A stretch of 64,000 nucleotides of DNA, taken from Amycolatopsis deserti. Its GTDB lineage: Bacteria > Actinomycetota > Actinomycetes > Mycobacteriales > Pseudonocardiaceae. Location: positions 248,001 through 312,000 of the forward strand of contig NZ_BNAU01000008.1 of NCBI RefSeq assembly GCF_014653945.1, written 5' to 3'. The position numbers and the translations under genes were made by a program. Under the pieces are notes generated by a model. That model did not search any database and was not told the origin of the DNA. It worked only from the letters and a program-made list of their open reading frames with translations. Positions 8,177-16,497 of the stretch are shown piece by piece (within the stretch, counting starts at the first letter, position 1; each line of letters begins with the position of its first letter).

Positions 8177-9108
8177 GATTCGCGCTTTCGGCCGAACAGC
8201 GGGACTTCGCCACCAGCTTGCACGACTACCTCACCGGCGCCGACACCCCCGCCGCCGCCCGAGCCTGGGCACAGGGGCGGCACGAACCCGGACTCAAGAT
8301 CCTGCGCGGCCTCGCCGAACTCGGCGTACCGGCCCTGCTGATCGACGAAGCCCACGGCGGACTCGGCGCCGGCCCCGTCGACCTGGTCGTGGCGTTCGAG
8401 GCGCTGGGCTACCACGCCGTCCCCGGCCCGCTGGTGGAAACCGCCGCGGTCGCGCCCGCCGTCAACGCGGCCGAGCCGTGGTGGCCGGCACTGGCGGCGG
8501 GAGAAGCCTTCGCCACGGTGCTGGCTCCGCCGTACGTCCCGCTCGCACTCGACGCCGACATCGCGAGCCTCACGCTCGTCCTGCGCGACGGTGCCGTGCA
8601 GGAGATCCAGTCACCCCAGCGGGAGTTCGTGCGGTCGATCGATCCGGCCCGGCGGTTGTTCCAGCTCACCGGGGAGCCGGTACCCCTGGGCGAGTCCGAG
8701 CGCGCTTTCGACCTGGGGGTTCTCGCCGTGGCCGCGCAACTGCTCGGCGCCGGGCAATGGCTGCTCGACGCCGCAGTCGCCTACGCCAGACAACGCGCAC
8801 AGTACGGCCGGCTGATCGGCGAATACCAGGCGGTCAAGCACCTGCTGGCCGACGTCGCCACCCACCTCGAACTCGCCCGGCCCCTCGTCCACGGCGCCGC
8901 GGTGACCCTGGACCCGCGGGACGTCTCCGCCGCCAAGGTCAAAGCGGGCGACGCCGCCTACCTCGCCGCACGTACCGCACTCCAGGTCCACGGCGCCATC
9001 GGCTACACCGCCGAACACGACCTCGGCCTGCGACTCACCAAAGTGCGGGCCCTGACCGGGTCGTGGGGCGACGGCGGGTTCCACCGCGAACGGGTGCTGG
9101 CGCGATGA
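8173..9108 (+). CDS. fadE32: Acyl-CoA dehydrogenase FadE32-like (short subunit)
   Basis: 311 residues, shorter than a standard acyl-CoA dehydrogenase. The N-terminal helical domain and the C-terminal domain with RQRAQYGRLIGEYQAVKH are evident, while the central beta domain is reduced. The end has HGAIGYTAEHDLGL, the region that aligns with the family C-terminus. Such short partners work as heteromers with FadE31 or FadE33, each contributing part of the active site. Overlaps fadE31 (ATGA) and fadE33 (ATGA). In mycobacteria FadE32 is linked to dehydrogenation of the MOODA-CoA intermediate. Confidence 0.82.
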   Translation: MRFALSAEQRDFATSLHDYLTGADTPAAARAWAQGRHEPGLKILRGLAELGVPALLIDEAHGGLGAGPVDLVVAFEALGYHAVPGPLVETAAVAPAVNAAEPWWPALAAGEAFATVLAPPYVPLALDADIASLTLVLRDGAVQEIQSPQREFVRSIDPARRLFQLTGEPVPLGESERAFDLGVLAVAAQLLGAGQWLLDAAVAYARQRAQYGRLIGEYQAVKHLLADVATHLELARPLVHGAAVTLDPRDVSAAKVKAGDAAYLAARTALQVHGAIGYTAEHDLGLRLTKVRALTGSWGDGGFHRERVLAR

Positions 9109-10133
9109 GCCGGATCGATCCGATGTGGACGGAGGAGGCGCGGGCGCTGCGGGAGTCCGTGCGGACGTTGCTGGCACGGCGGTCGGGGCCGGCGGAGGTG
9201 CGCGCCGCGATGGCGTCCCCGCTCGGATACGACGACAAGCTGTGGTCGACGCTGTGCGAGCAGATCGGTGTCGCGGCTCTCGCGATTCCCGAGGAGTACG
9301 ACGGCGCGGGCGCTTCGCTGGCCGAGGCGTGCGTGGTGTTGGAGGAGCTGGGGCGCACGCTGACCCCCGCCCCGATGCTCGGCTCGGCGGTGCTGTGCGG
9401 GCAGGCGCTGCTGCTGACCGGCAACGACGAGGCGTGCCGGCGGTTGCTGCCCGGCATCGCCGCGGGCAGCAGCGTGGCCGCGCTCGCGTGGTCCGATGAG
9501 GACGGACGGTGGTCCCCGGCGTGTGTCTTCGCGGACGGCCGCGTGGACGGCCGGGCGCACTACGTGCTCGACGGCGACCACGCGGACGTCCTCCTCGTGG
9601 TGGCGCGGACTCCCGACGGCGCTGGCCTGTTCGAAGTCGACCCGGCGGACGCCCGCCGCGAGCCCGTGACCACCCTCGACCCGACGCGGCGCCTCGCGGT
9701 CGTCTCGCTGGAGGCCGCCCCGGCGCGACGGCTGGACACCGGCGGATTCGACCTCGGGCGGCTGCGTGCGCTCGCGGTCGTGGCGCTGGCCGCCGAGCAG
9801 GTCGGCGCCGCGGCGAGGGCGCTGGAGCTGACTGTGGAGTACACCAAGCAGCGTCACCAGTTCGGCCGGCCCGTCGGGAGCTTCCAGGCGCTCAAGCACC
9901 GCATGGCCGACGTGCACGTGCACGTCGAGGCCGCCCGGTCGGCGCTGTACGGCGCCCTGACCGGCGACGACCTGCCGACCGACGCGGCGACCGCGAAACT
10001 CGTGTGCTCCGAGGCGTTCCAGCACGCCGCTGCCGAGATGATCCAGCTGCACGGCGGCATCGCGATCACCTGGGAGCACGACGCGCACCTGTACTTCAAA
10101 CGCGCGCACGGCAGCGCACTGCTGTTCGGCTAG
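9105..10133 (+). CDS. fadE33: Acyl-CoA dehydrogenase FadE33-like
   Basis: 342 residues, started at the ATG overlapping the fadE32 stop. Family signatures include RHQFGRPVGSFQALKHRMAD (about 250-270) and the C-terminal HGGIAITWEHDAHLYFKRA. Likely a heteromer partner of FadE31 or FadE32 in the HIP pathway. Last gene of the fadD3 operon. Its TAG stop lies inside CTAG, the same four bases that encode the TAG of the convergent hydrolase gene, so the two genes end on top of each other with no room for a conventional terminator. Confidence 0.82.
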   Translation: MSRIDPMWTEEARALRESVRTLLARRSGPAEVRAAMASPLGYDDKLWSTLCEQIGVAALAIPEEYDGAGASLAEACVVLEELGRTLTPAPMLGSAVLCGQALLLTGNDEACRRLLPGIAAGSSVAALAWSDEDGRWSPACVFADGRVDGRAHYVLDGDHADVLLVVARTPDGAGLFEVDPADARREPVTTLDPTRRLAVVSLEAAPARRLDTGGFDLGRLRALAVVALAAEQVGAAARALELTVEYTKQRHQFGRPVGSFQALKHRMADVHVHVEAARSALYGALTGDDLPTDAATAKLVCSEAFQHAAAEMIQLHGGIAITWEHDAHLYFKRAHGSALLFG

Positions 10134-10945
10134 GGAACGGGGTGCGGCTCCGGTTCGAAGGTCGCCAGCATCTGTTCCAGCGCCGCCTGGTCTGGGCCGA
10201 CCCACGGGTCCGCGTCCGGGGCCATGGCGAGGCGGTCGAGGAACTCGGCGGCGCGGCCTGGCGCCGGGGGCAGGTGGGTGCTCAGGATGACTGCCGGGTC
10301 GAAGGTCCGCAGCGGCGCCAGCGTGGCCAGGTACCGGTCGCGGTCGACGTTGTGCACCCACGGGCTGTCCACCGTGGCCCACAGCAGCTGGCCGGCGTGC
10401 AGCGCGTCGGCGGGGGCGTTCGCGACGTCGTCGCACGCGGCGAGTTCCGCGGTCGGCATGGGGGCGCCGAAGCAGTCCGAACTGACGCACACCCCGCTGC
10501 TGTGGTCGAAGAAGCCGACCGTCGCCGGGCTGTCGAACAGCGGCGGCCGGAAGGCGGTCAGCGTGCGGTCGCCCGCGTCGAGGGTCTGCCCGGGGTTGAG
10601 CAGGTACACCCGGTCGATCGGCAGCGGCCGCTCGGTCGACATGATGCCCATCGCGAGGTAGGTGGTGATCAGGCGGGCGCGTGGGGCCAGCTCGAGCAGG
10701 TCGAACAACGCGCCGGTGTGGTCGCGGTCCGGGTGGGTGAGCCAGATCCAGCGCACGTCGGCGGGATCGATCACCGTCCCCAGCGCGTCCAGGTAGCCGC
10801 GGCCGGGCAGGCTCAGCCCGGTGTCGACGACGACCGGTTCGGCGCCCTGCATGACGAACGCGTTGACCGGGAGGAAGCCGATGCCGGGCACCTCGAGCTG
10901 GTCGCACAGGACGCTCACGTCGCGCCCGATCCGGTTGATCTCCAT
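10130..10945 (-). CDS. Metallo-beta-lactamase-fold hydrolase
   Basis: 271 residues. The metal motif reads THPDRDHTG (His71, Asp73, Asp75, His76), so the usual second His of HxHxDH is Asp. Later elements VVVDTGL (about 38) and THLPPAPG near residue 223 fit the fold. The Asp-substituted motif resembles flavodiiron-type lactamase domains, but no flavodoxin domain is present. Substrate unknown. Divergent from the AurF-like gene, with two palindromes in the shared control region. The stop shares CTAG with fadE33. Confidence 0.75.
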   Translation of the reverse strand: MEINRIGRDVSVLCDQLEVPGIGFLPVNAFVMQGAEPVVVDTGLSLPGRGYLDALGTVIDPADVRWIWLTHPDRDHTGALFDLLELAPRARLITTYLAMGIMSTERPLPIDRVYLLNPGQTLDAGDRTLTAFRPPLFDSPATVGFFDHSSGVCVSSDCFGAPMPTAELAACDDVANAPADALHAGQLLWATVDSPWVHNVDRDRYLATLAPLRTFDPAVILSTHLPPAPGRAAEFLDRLAMAPDADPWVGPDQAALEQMLATFEPEPHPVP

Positions 10946-11009
10946 GGCATCCGCCCTTCTTCCGCTCGTGCCGGAAACGGTAGGCCGCTCCGGACGCCCG
11001 GCGATAAGG

Positions 11010-11027
11010 CCGAAATACCCGTTTCGG
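11010..11027. promoter_or_regulatory. Inverted repeat near the hydrolase promoter
   Basis: CCGAAA-TACCCG-TTTCGG is a perfect 6-bp inverted repeat with a 6-bp spacer, about 65 bp upstream of the metallo-hydrolase start, in the 245-bp gap between the divergent hydrolase and AurF-like genes. A regulator-binding site is plausible; the protein is not known. Confidence 0.4.
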
Positions 11028-11134
11028 TAAATCGCGGTGCTCGGTCACGGTCGGTCGCGGGCGCCGCCCAGCTGGGATCGGGCCGATCTCGCGGTGCTGG
11101 TGGACCGTGCCGGCTTGCACGCCCGCGGATGTGT

Positions 11135-11149
11135 GTTACCTTGGGTAAC
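11135..11149. promoter_or_regulatory. Palindromic operator upstream of the AurF-like gene
   Basis: GTTACC-TTG-GGTAAC is a perfect inverted repeat with 6-bp arms, 42 bp before the AurF-like ATG. A third GGTAAC half-site follows at 11160-11165. The pattern is typical of TetR-type operators. No TetR gene is nearby in the window, so the regulator is inferred to be elsewhere. Confidence 0.6.
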
Positions 11150-11190
11150 AGTAAACCGAGGTAACAGGCAGTCGTGTCAGGGAGGGTGCC

Positions 11191-12108
11191 ATGACCAGCG
11201 TCGGTACGCACGAGCACGCGGACACCGCGCAGCCTGACCGCCAGTCGGTCGCGCGGCGGTTGCTCGACTCGTCCGAGACGTTGTCCTACGACCCCGTCAC
11301 GGAGGTCGACTGGGACACCCCGCTGGACACGAGCTACCACGGCGCGAGCCCGGAGTGGAGCACCCTGTACGGCACCGCGTACTGGAACGAGATGACCCCC
11401 GAGCAGCAGCGCGAGCTGACCCGGCAGGAGGCCGCGTCGGTCGCCAGCACCGGCATCTGGTTCGAGATGATCCTGCAGCAGATGGTGCTGCGCGACTTCT
11501 ACGCCAAGGACCCGACCGACCCGGCGTTCCAGTGGGCGCTCACCGAGATCGCCGACGAGTGCCGCCACTCGATCATGTTCGCCCGCGGCGCCGCGAAACT
11601 GCGGGCCCCGGCCTACCGCCCGCGCCGCCTGGCCGTCGAGCTGGGCCGGTTCTTCAAGACCACCGCCAAGGGCGAGGCGGCCTACGCGGCGATCCTGGTC
11701 GCCGAAGAGGTCCTCGACGTCATGCAGCGCGACTGGATGCGCGACGAGCGCGTGGTGCCGTTCGTGCGCACCATCAACAACATCCACGTGGTCGAGGAGT
11801 CGCGGCACATGAAGTTCGCCCGCGAGGAGACCCGCGAGCGGCTCAAGGGCGCGGGCCCGCTGCGGCGCCAGTACAACGCGCTGGTCGTGTCCATCGCGGC
11901 GTACTTCATCGTCAGCAGCATGTGGAACCCCGAGGTCTACGCCAACGCCGGGCTGGACACCCAGCGCGCGCTGCGTGAGGCGAAGGCCAACGAGCACCAC
12001 AAGTCGATGCTGCGGTCCAGCTGCGCCGGGCTGATGGAGTTCCTGGACTCCGCCGGCCTGCTGACCAAGGCCTCGACCGTGTTCTACAAGCGCGCCAACC
12101 TCCTCTAG
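11191..12108 (+). CDS. AurF-like di-iron oxygenase (Rv0885-type)
   Basis: 305 residues, predominantly helical. Carboxylate/His iron-ligand candidates are RQEAA (about 78), DECRHSIMF (about 119), AEEVLD (about 172) and VEESRHMKFAREE (about 202), matching the two E..ExxH sets of ferritin-like oxygenases. AurF relatives N-oxygenate arylamines or hydroxylate small molecules. Five bases separate it from an FprB-like reductase, the same pairing as mycobacterial Rv0885-fprB, so the reductase probably supplies electrons. ATG with GGAGGGTGCC upstream. The substrate is unknown. Confidence 0.8.
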   Translation: MTSVGTHEHADTAQPDRQSVARRLLDSSETLSYDPVTEVDWDTPLDTSYHGASPEWSTLYGTAYWNEMTPEQQRELTRQEAASVASTGIWFEMILQQMVLRDFYAKDPTDPAFQWALTEIADECRHSIMFARGAAKLRAPAYRPRRLAVELGRFFKTTAKGEAAYAAILVAEEVLDVMQRDWMRDERVVPFVRTINNIHVVEESRHMKFAREETRERLKGAGPLRRQYNALVVSIAAYFIVSSMWNPEVYANAGLDTQRALREAKANEHHKSMLRSSCAGLMEFLDSAGLLTKASTVFYKRANLL

Positions 12109-12113
12109 ACGCC

Positions 12114-13592
12114 ATGGCCTTCGCGATCACCCAGACCTGCTGCAACGACGCGTCGTGCGTGGCGGTGTGCCCGGTCAACTGCATCCACCCGACGCCGGAC
12201 GAACCCGACTTCGGGACCACCGAGATGCTCTACATCGACCCGCGCACCTGCATCGACTGCGGTGCGTGCGCCGACGCCTGCCCGGTCGACGCGATCTTCC
12301 CGGTGGACGCCCTGACCGCCGCGATGCGGCCCTACGCGGAGATCAACGCGGACTTCTACGCCGACCGGGAGCCGGCGGCGGCCGATCCCGCGCCGAACTT
12401 CCACCCGTGGGGCCCGCCGGTGTTCAGCCGCACCATCCCGAGCGACTTCCCGGCGCTGGAGGTCGCCGTGGTCGGCACCGGGCCGGCCGGCATGTACGCG
12501 GTCGAGGACCTGTTGCTGCACACCAGTTCCCGGGTCACGCTGATCGACCGGCTGCCGGTCGCCGGCGGGCTGGTGCGCTACGGGGTCGCGCCGGACCACC
12601 CGTCCACCAAGAAGATCGGCGAGACGTTCGCGCGGTACCACCACCACCCGCGGCTGCGGATGCGGCTGGGGGTCGAGGTGGGCCGGGACGTCACCGTGGA
12701 CGAGCTGGCGCGGCGCTACGACGCGGTGATCTACGCGGTCGGCGCGTCCTCGGCGCGGCGGCTGGGGATCGCGGGGGAGGACCTGACCGGCAGCGTCGCG
12801 GCGACGACCGTGGTGGCCTGGTACAACGGCCACCCGGACGTGCCCGCGGACGCGGTCGACCTGTCGGCGGAACGTCTCGTCGTGGTCGGCACGGGCAACG
12901 TCGCGCTGGACGTGGCGCGGATCCTGACCACGGATCCGCGTTCGCTGGAGGGCACCTCGATCGCGCCGGCCGCGCTGGAGCGGCTGAAGTCGAGCCAGGT
13001 GCGGGAGGTCGTGCTGCTGGGCCGCCGTGGCCCGGAGGCCGCCGCGTACACCACGCCCGAGCTGCTGGCGCTCACCCGGCACGAGGACATCGACCTCGTG
13101 GTCGACGCGCACGACCCGCGCATCACGGCGGCGATCGATGCCGAGCCGCGGGCCGCCCTGCTGCGGGACTGCAAACAGGAGACGATCGACTGGACGTCGC
13201 CGCCGCAGCCCGGGAAGCGGCGCATCGTGCTGCGGTTCCACTCCGCGCCGCGGGAGATCCTGGGCGCGGACCGGGTGCGGGGGATCCGGGTGACCGGTGG
13301 GGTGGAGATCCCGGCGGGCGGCGTCGTGCGCGCGGTCGGCTACCGCGGCACGCCGTTGCAAGGGCTCCCGTTCGACGAGGACAGCGGCACGATCCCGAAC
13401 GACGGCGGACGCGTGCGGCCGGGGACGTACGTGGTGGGCTGGATCAAGCGCGGCCCGTCCGGCGGGATCGGGGCGAACAAGGCGTGTGCGGCGGAGACGG
13501 TGGGCCGCCTGCTGGAGGACGCCACCGCCGGACGCTTGCGGAGGGCGCGCCGCAAGCCGGGGCTGGTGGCGCGCCTGGCCCGCCGGGCCTGA
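12114..13592 (+). CDS. fprB: FprB-like ferredoxin/ferredoxin-NADP reductase fusion
   Basis: 492 residues. Residues 1-65 form a 7Fe/8Fe ferredoxin domain with CCNDASCVAVCPVNC and CIDCGACADACPVDA cysteine sets. From about residue 115 an adrenodoxin-reductase-type domain follows, with the FAD motif VVGTGPAGMYAVEDLL and NADP motif VVGTGNVALDVARIL. The C-terminal VVGWIKRGPSGGIGANK is typical of this family. Its role is NADPH-dependent electron transfer, here probably to the adjacent di-iron oxygenase. Shorter than mycobacterial FprB but complete in both domains. Confidence 0.87.
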   Translation: MAFAITQTCCNDASCVAVCPVNCIHPTPDEPDFGTTEMLYIDPRTCIDCGACADACPVDAIFPVDALTAAMRPYAEINADFYADREPAAADPAPNFHPWGPPVFSRTIPSDFPALEVAVVGTGPAGMYAVEDLLLHTSSRVTLIDRLPVAGGLVRYGVAPDHPSTKKIGETFARYHHHPRLRMRLGVEVGRDVTVDELARRYDAVIYAVGASSARRLGIAGEDLTGSVAATTVVAWYNGHPDVPADAVDLSAERLVVVGTGNVALDVARILTTDPRSLEGTSIAPAALERLKSSQVREVVLLGRRGPEAAAYTTPELLALTRHEDIDLVVDAHDPRITAAIDAEPRAALLRDCKQETIDWTSPPQPGKRRIVLRFHSAPREILGADRVRGIRVTGGVEIPAGGVVRAVGYRGTPLQGLPFDEDSGTIPNDGGRVRPGTYVVGWIKRGPSGGIGANKACAAETVGRLLEDATAGRLRRARRKPGLVARLARRA

Positions 13593-13727
13593 CCGCTTCC
13601 GGTCGCCGCGCCGGCGCTCGTGACGGGTACCGGCGAGCGGCTGCCTGCCGCTCTGTTGCTTGTGGCCGGGGCCGGCCCGCGGCCCTGCGCGGCTGCGCCG
13701 CTCATCGCTGTCTGGCGCTGGTCGCCC

Positions 13728-14372
13728 TCAGGACTTCACCAGCCGTCCGCGGACGAGGTCCAGCACCGAGCGGCCACCGGTGAAGCACCAGATCGCGATC
13801 ACCGGATCGCAGATCGCGCACCCGTAGGACGAGTGCTCGGCGAACGGGACGATCGGCTCGCCCCGCAGGTGGTGCACCACGTCCCACGCGGTGTGCATGA
13901 GCCAGCCGATGCCGATGAAGGTCCACGACTCCAGCCCGCGGTAGGCGACGTAGGTGGCGGCCGCGGTGAACACGAACTCCCAGACCCCCAGCCCGCCCCC
14001 GCTGAGGTAGGCGGCGCCGGCCCCGCCGACCATGAGCGCGTTGAACCGGCGGCGGTGCGCCTCCGGGACGAACGAGTTGACCAGGACGTAGGCGGCGCCG
14101 ATGAGCAGCGCGATAACGATCACGAGACCCGAAACTAGGCGTCCGCCACCGCGGTCAGTAGTGGCTGGAGTGCCAGGTTCCGACGGATTCTCGCCAGGAC
14201 CCGTACGGCTCGCTGGTGAGCCGAAGGTCGCGATGGCGACGGCGAGCGCGAGCTCGAGCGCGACGACGATCAGGAACAGCCGCACCGGATCGCCGACCGC
14301 CTTGAACACCCGCGCCAGCTCCACGGCCCGCGGCTGCGACAGCGGCTCCCGCGCCAATCGGCGAGCAAGCAC
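13728..14372 (-). CDS. Membrane protein (DUF6010-like) with an ArsR-like N-terminal remnant
   Basis: 214 residues as an open frame. Residues 1-32, with LSQPRAVELARVFKAVGDPVRL, look like the start of an ArsR repressor but stop before the recognition helix. After a hydrophobic segment and a Pro/Gly/Thr-rich linker, residues from about 77 form a multi-pass membrane protein ending in HSSYGCAICDPVIAIWCFTGG, as in DUF6010 proteins. The native membrane gene may begin at an internal GTG near residue 82. The composite is best explained by a deletion that joined an arsR 5' end to this gene. Whether the long form is made is unknown. Confidence 0.5.
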   Translation of the reverse strand: MLARRLAREPLSQPRAVELARVFKAVGDPVRLFLIVVALELALAVAIATFGSPASRTGPGENPSEPGTPATTDRGGGRLVSGLVIVIALLIGAAYVLVNSFVPEAHRRRFNALMVGGAGAAYLSGGGLGVWEFVFTAAATYVAYRGLESWTFIGIGWLMHTAWDVVHHLRGEPIVPFAEHSSYGCAICDPVIAIWCFTGGRSVLDLVRGRLVKS

Positions 14373-14422
14373 CCCGCCTGATTCGACGTGCTTCTATCTA
14401 ACACACATCTAATTGCCGCGCG

Positions 14423-14599
14423 GTGTTTCTCACGCCCGCCGAGCGCGGCTCGTACACCGGGTGCATCGCCGGAGCGCTCACGTTCGCCGAGTGCCGCGAC
14501 GGCCTCGCGGCGGCGGGCGTCACCGGCATCTCGGTGACGCCCGCGCACCCGGTCGCCGACGCCATGCACTCGGCGGTCGTGCGAGCCGTCAAGCTGTGA
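14423..14599 (+). pseudogene. arsM (arsenite methyltransferase) 3' remnant
   Basis: In the frame starting at GTG 14423, 58 codons read as the C-terminus of an ArsM methyltransferase: ERGSYTGCIAGALTFAECRD, then VADAMHSAVVRAVKL and stop. The GCIAGAL and MHSA-RA segments are characteristic. Everything upstream, including the SAM-binding domain and catalytic cysteines, is missing. It starts only 50 bp from the ArsR-like remnant on the other strand, so both probably derive from one decayed arsenic-resistance locus. Confidence 0.6.
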
Positions 14600-14788
14600 C
14601 GGTCTCGGCGCGGTCCGGACCCGGCCGGCTCACCGGTGCGCCGGCGTTCGGTGCTGGAGGCCAGGTGGGTGGCCGAGATCGGCGGGCGGCCGCGACCCGG
14701 CGTGGTGCGGCGGGTGCGGGAGCGCCCGGCGGGACGGGGTCTGGCACGACACCGTCCCGTTGGAACGGCGCTCCGCCGTGGCTCGAGG

Positions 14789-15064
14789 TCAGCCGAGGCG
14801 TTCGGTGAGCCGGACGTGCACCGTGTCGCCGGCGTCCTTGCCGATCGCGCGGCGCACGTCGGCCTTGACGGGCAGCTTGTGCGTGCCGTCGCCGAGGGCC
14901 ATGAACGAGCTGCGGAACGGGTGGCCGTCGATGGTGCCGCGGATCTTCACCAGCCCGCGGGTGCCGAAGTACTCGGCGGAGCCGGGCATCACGACGTAGG
15001 TCCAGCCGCCCTCGGCCGGGCTCTTCACCAGCGTCGCGTCGAACTCCTTGTCCAGTGCCGCCAT
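14789..15064 (-). CDS. DUF1905-family small protein
   Basis: 91 residues with the DUF1905 pattern: [20 protein letters not shown], then [20 protein letters not shown] and [20 protein letters not shown]. This beta-barrel family often occurs alone or fused to YdeI-type domains; biochemical function is not established. ATG at 15064 with GAGGAC upstream. It stands alone; the roughly 190 bp upstream of its 3' end show no supportable gene. Confidence 0.75.
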   Translation of the reverse strand: MAALDKEFDATLVKSPAEGGWTYVVMPGSAEYFGTRGLVKIRGTIDGHPFRSSFMALGDGTHKLPVKADVRRAIGKDAGDTVHVRLTERLG

Positions 15065-15173
15065 GACGTCCTCCTCGGGTGCGGTGCCATTGTCACCCGG
15101 AACGTCGAGGCCGTCGCCCGCGTTTCGACATCGGAACCCGATCGGCGCCGCGCGACGTTGTCAGAGCGGGGTG

Positions 15174-15449
15174 ATGAGGATGGACCCGTACGCCGTGCTG
15201 GGCGTCCCACGCGAGGCGACGCCCGCCGAGATCACCGCCGCGTACCGGCGCCTGGTGCGCGCGCTGCACCCCGACGCGCCGGAGCCGGATCCCGAGCGGC
15301 TGGCGGAGGTGCTGGCGGCCTACCGCGAGTTGCGGGACCATCCCGGCCCGGCCCAGCGCACGGAGCGCCCGGAGCCCCCGCCCGTCCGGCGCGCCGCCCG
15401 GCGGTGGGAGCCGGACATCCGCGCCGGCCCAGTACGCCGCGAGCGCTAG
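15174..15449 (+). CDS. Miniature J-domain protein
   Basis: 91 residues from ATG 15174; in-frame GTG 15171 and ATG 15180 are alternatives. DPYAVLGVPREATPAEITAAYRRLVRALHPDAPE contains helix I-III of a J-domain with the HPD tripeptide that stimulates DnaK ATPase, and the rest is a Pro/Arg-rich tail. There is no G/F, zinc or substrate domain, so it would act as a DnaK recruiter for an unknown client. The stop codon is part of a 17-bp tandem repeat and is followed by a strong hairpin. Confidence 0.75.
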   Translation: MRMDPYAVLGVPREATPAEITAAYRRLVRALHPDAPEPDPERLAEVLAAYRELRDHPGPAQRTERPEPPPVRRAARRWEPDIRAGPVRRER

Positions 15450-15493
15450 TACGCCGCCAGCGCTAGTACGCCGCGAGCGCTAGTACGCCGCGC
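15431..15493. repeat. 17-bp tandem repeat spanning the J-domain gene stop codon
   Basis: The unit AGTACGCCGCGAGCGCT occurs at 15431, 15448 (one mismatch) and 15465, followed by a partial fourth copy from 15482. The first copy supplies the last codons and, with the next base pair, the TAG stop of the J-domain gene. Slippage of a short unit at a gene's end is the simplest origin. Confidence 0.9.
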
Positions 15494-15503
15494 ACATGCG
15501 GCG

Positions 15504-15533
15504 GTGCCGGGTGCTGCCCCCAGCACCCGGCAC
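15504..15533. terminator. Bidirectional terminator between convergent genes
   Basis: GTGCCGGGTGCTG pairs perfectly with CAGCACCCGGCAC (13 bp) around a CCCC loop. It lies between the J-domain gene and the convergent methyltransferase gene, where a two-way terminator is expected. There is no T-tract, as is usual in high-GC actinobacteria. The distal arm is repeated directly downstream (CAGCACCCGGCACGC at 15537). Confidence 0.8.
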
Positions 15534-15559
15534 GCCAGCACCCGGCACGCCGGTACGGG

Positions 15560-16387
15560 TCAGCTTCCGCCGATCCGCGACCACCCGCCGACGAGCGTCG
15601 GCGGGCGGAAGACGGCCCCGCTGCGCACCTGGTCCTCGAACAGCCGCTGCCCCAGCGTGTCGATGCCGACCTCCTCGGCCGTCGCCAGCCCGGTGCGGGT
15701 CAGCACGGGCAGGAGCGTCCGGAGGACGCCCGAGGCCATCCGGCCGCCGGTCGGGTCGCCCGGCGGGCGGTAGGCCTGCAGCCCCAGCACCGTCGCCCCG
15801 GCCAGCCCTGCGTCGGCGAACACCGTCTCCAGCCGAGCGCCCAGGTACGGGTCCAGCCCGGACCGCCGGAACGCCTCGTTGATCCAGTAGGTGATCCGCT
15901 CGCTCAGCGGGGTGGCCGGCAACAGCCCGGCGACGCTCATCTCGTACTCCATCGACACCACGACCCCGCCCGGCCGCACGTACCCGGCGAACTTCCGCAG
16001 CACCGCCGCCGGATCCGGGGTGTAGAGCAGCACCAGCCGCCCGACCACCGCGTCCACCTGGCCGGTCAGCCGCATCTGGTGCAGGTCGTCGTGCACGAAC
16101 GAGACGTTGCGCAGCCCCTGTGCCTCGCACCGGCCGGCCGCCCAGCGCAGCGCCTTCGCCGACTGGTCGATCCCGACGACGGACCCGGACGGCCCGACGA
16201 TCCGGGACAGCTCGAAGGCGACGTCGCCGGCGCCGGTGCCCAGGTCCAGCACCCGCATGCCGGGCTCGATGCCGGCCATGCCCAGGATCGCGCGCGTCGC
16301 GGGCGCCAGCGCGGCGGCCTGCTCCTCCAGGCGGCGCAGCTCGTCGGGCTCGTTGCCGAGCAGGTACGGGGTCTCGGTGGTGGTCAT
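15560..16387 (-). CDS. Class I SAM-dependent methyltransferase
   Basis: 275 residues. SAM motif I is VLDLGTGAGDVAFELSR (about 46-62), the acidic motif II residue lies in VVGIDQSAKAL, and a motif IV-like DAVVGRLVLLYTPDP follows at about 112-126. The family methylates small molecules; substrate unknown. Divergent from a winged-helix/hydrolase regulator with a 110-bp gap, so that protein may control it. ATG at 16387 with AGGAGGACGCC upstream. Confidence 0.78.
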   Translation of the reverse strand: MTTTETPYLLGNEPDELRRLEEQAAALAPATRAILGMAGIEPGMRVLDLGTGAGDVAFELSRIVGPSGSVVGIDQSAKALRWAAGRCEAQGLRNVSFVHDDLHQMRLTGQVDAVVGRLVLLYTPDPAAVLRKFAGYVRPGGVVVSMEYEMSVAGLLPATPLSERITYWINEAFRRSGLDPYLGARLETVFADAGLAGATVLGLQAYRPPGDPTGGRMASGVLRTLLPVLTRTGLATAEEVGIDTLGQRLFEDQVRSGAVFRPPTLVGGWSRIGGS

Positions 16388-16497
16388 GGCGTCCTCCTGC
16401 CGGGGGTGTGTCCGGGTTCAGGGTGACCCGCGAGGGGGTCTGGTGGCTTGGCGGATTCGTGGGGATGATGTGGAGATTCGGTGGCGAGGTGGCCCGG

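Noticed and set aside
7824-10133. 769-residue frame that could make a FadE fusion
   Set aside because: The first 427 codons are out of frame with fadE31/fadE32; the real gene starts at the ATG overlapping the fadE32 stop.
9003-11120. 705-residue minus-strand frame over fadE33 and the metallo-hydrolase region
   Set aside because: Reads antisense through fadE33 and out of frame through the hydrolase; no recognisable family.
14600-14788. Possible gene remnant between the arsM fragment and DUF1905
   Set aside because: Several frames are open but none gives a recognisable family or a start with a ribosome site.
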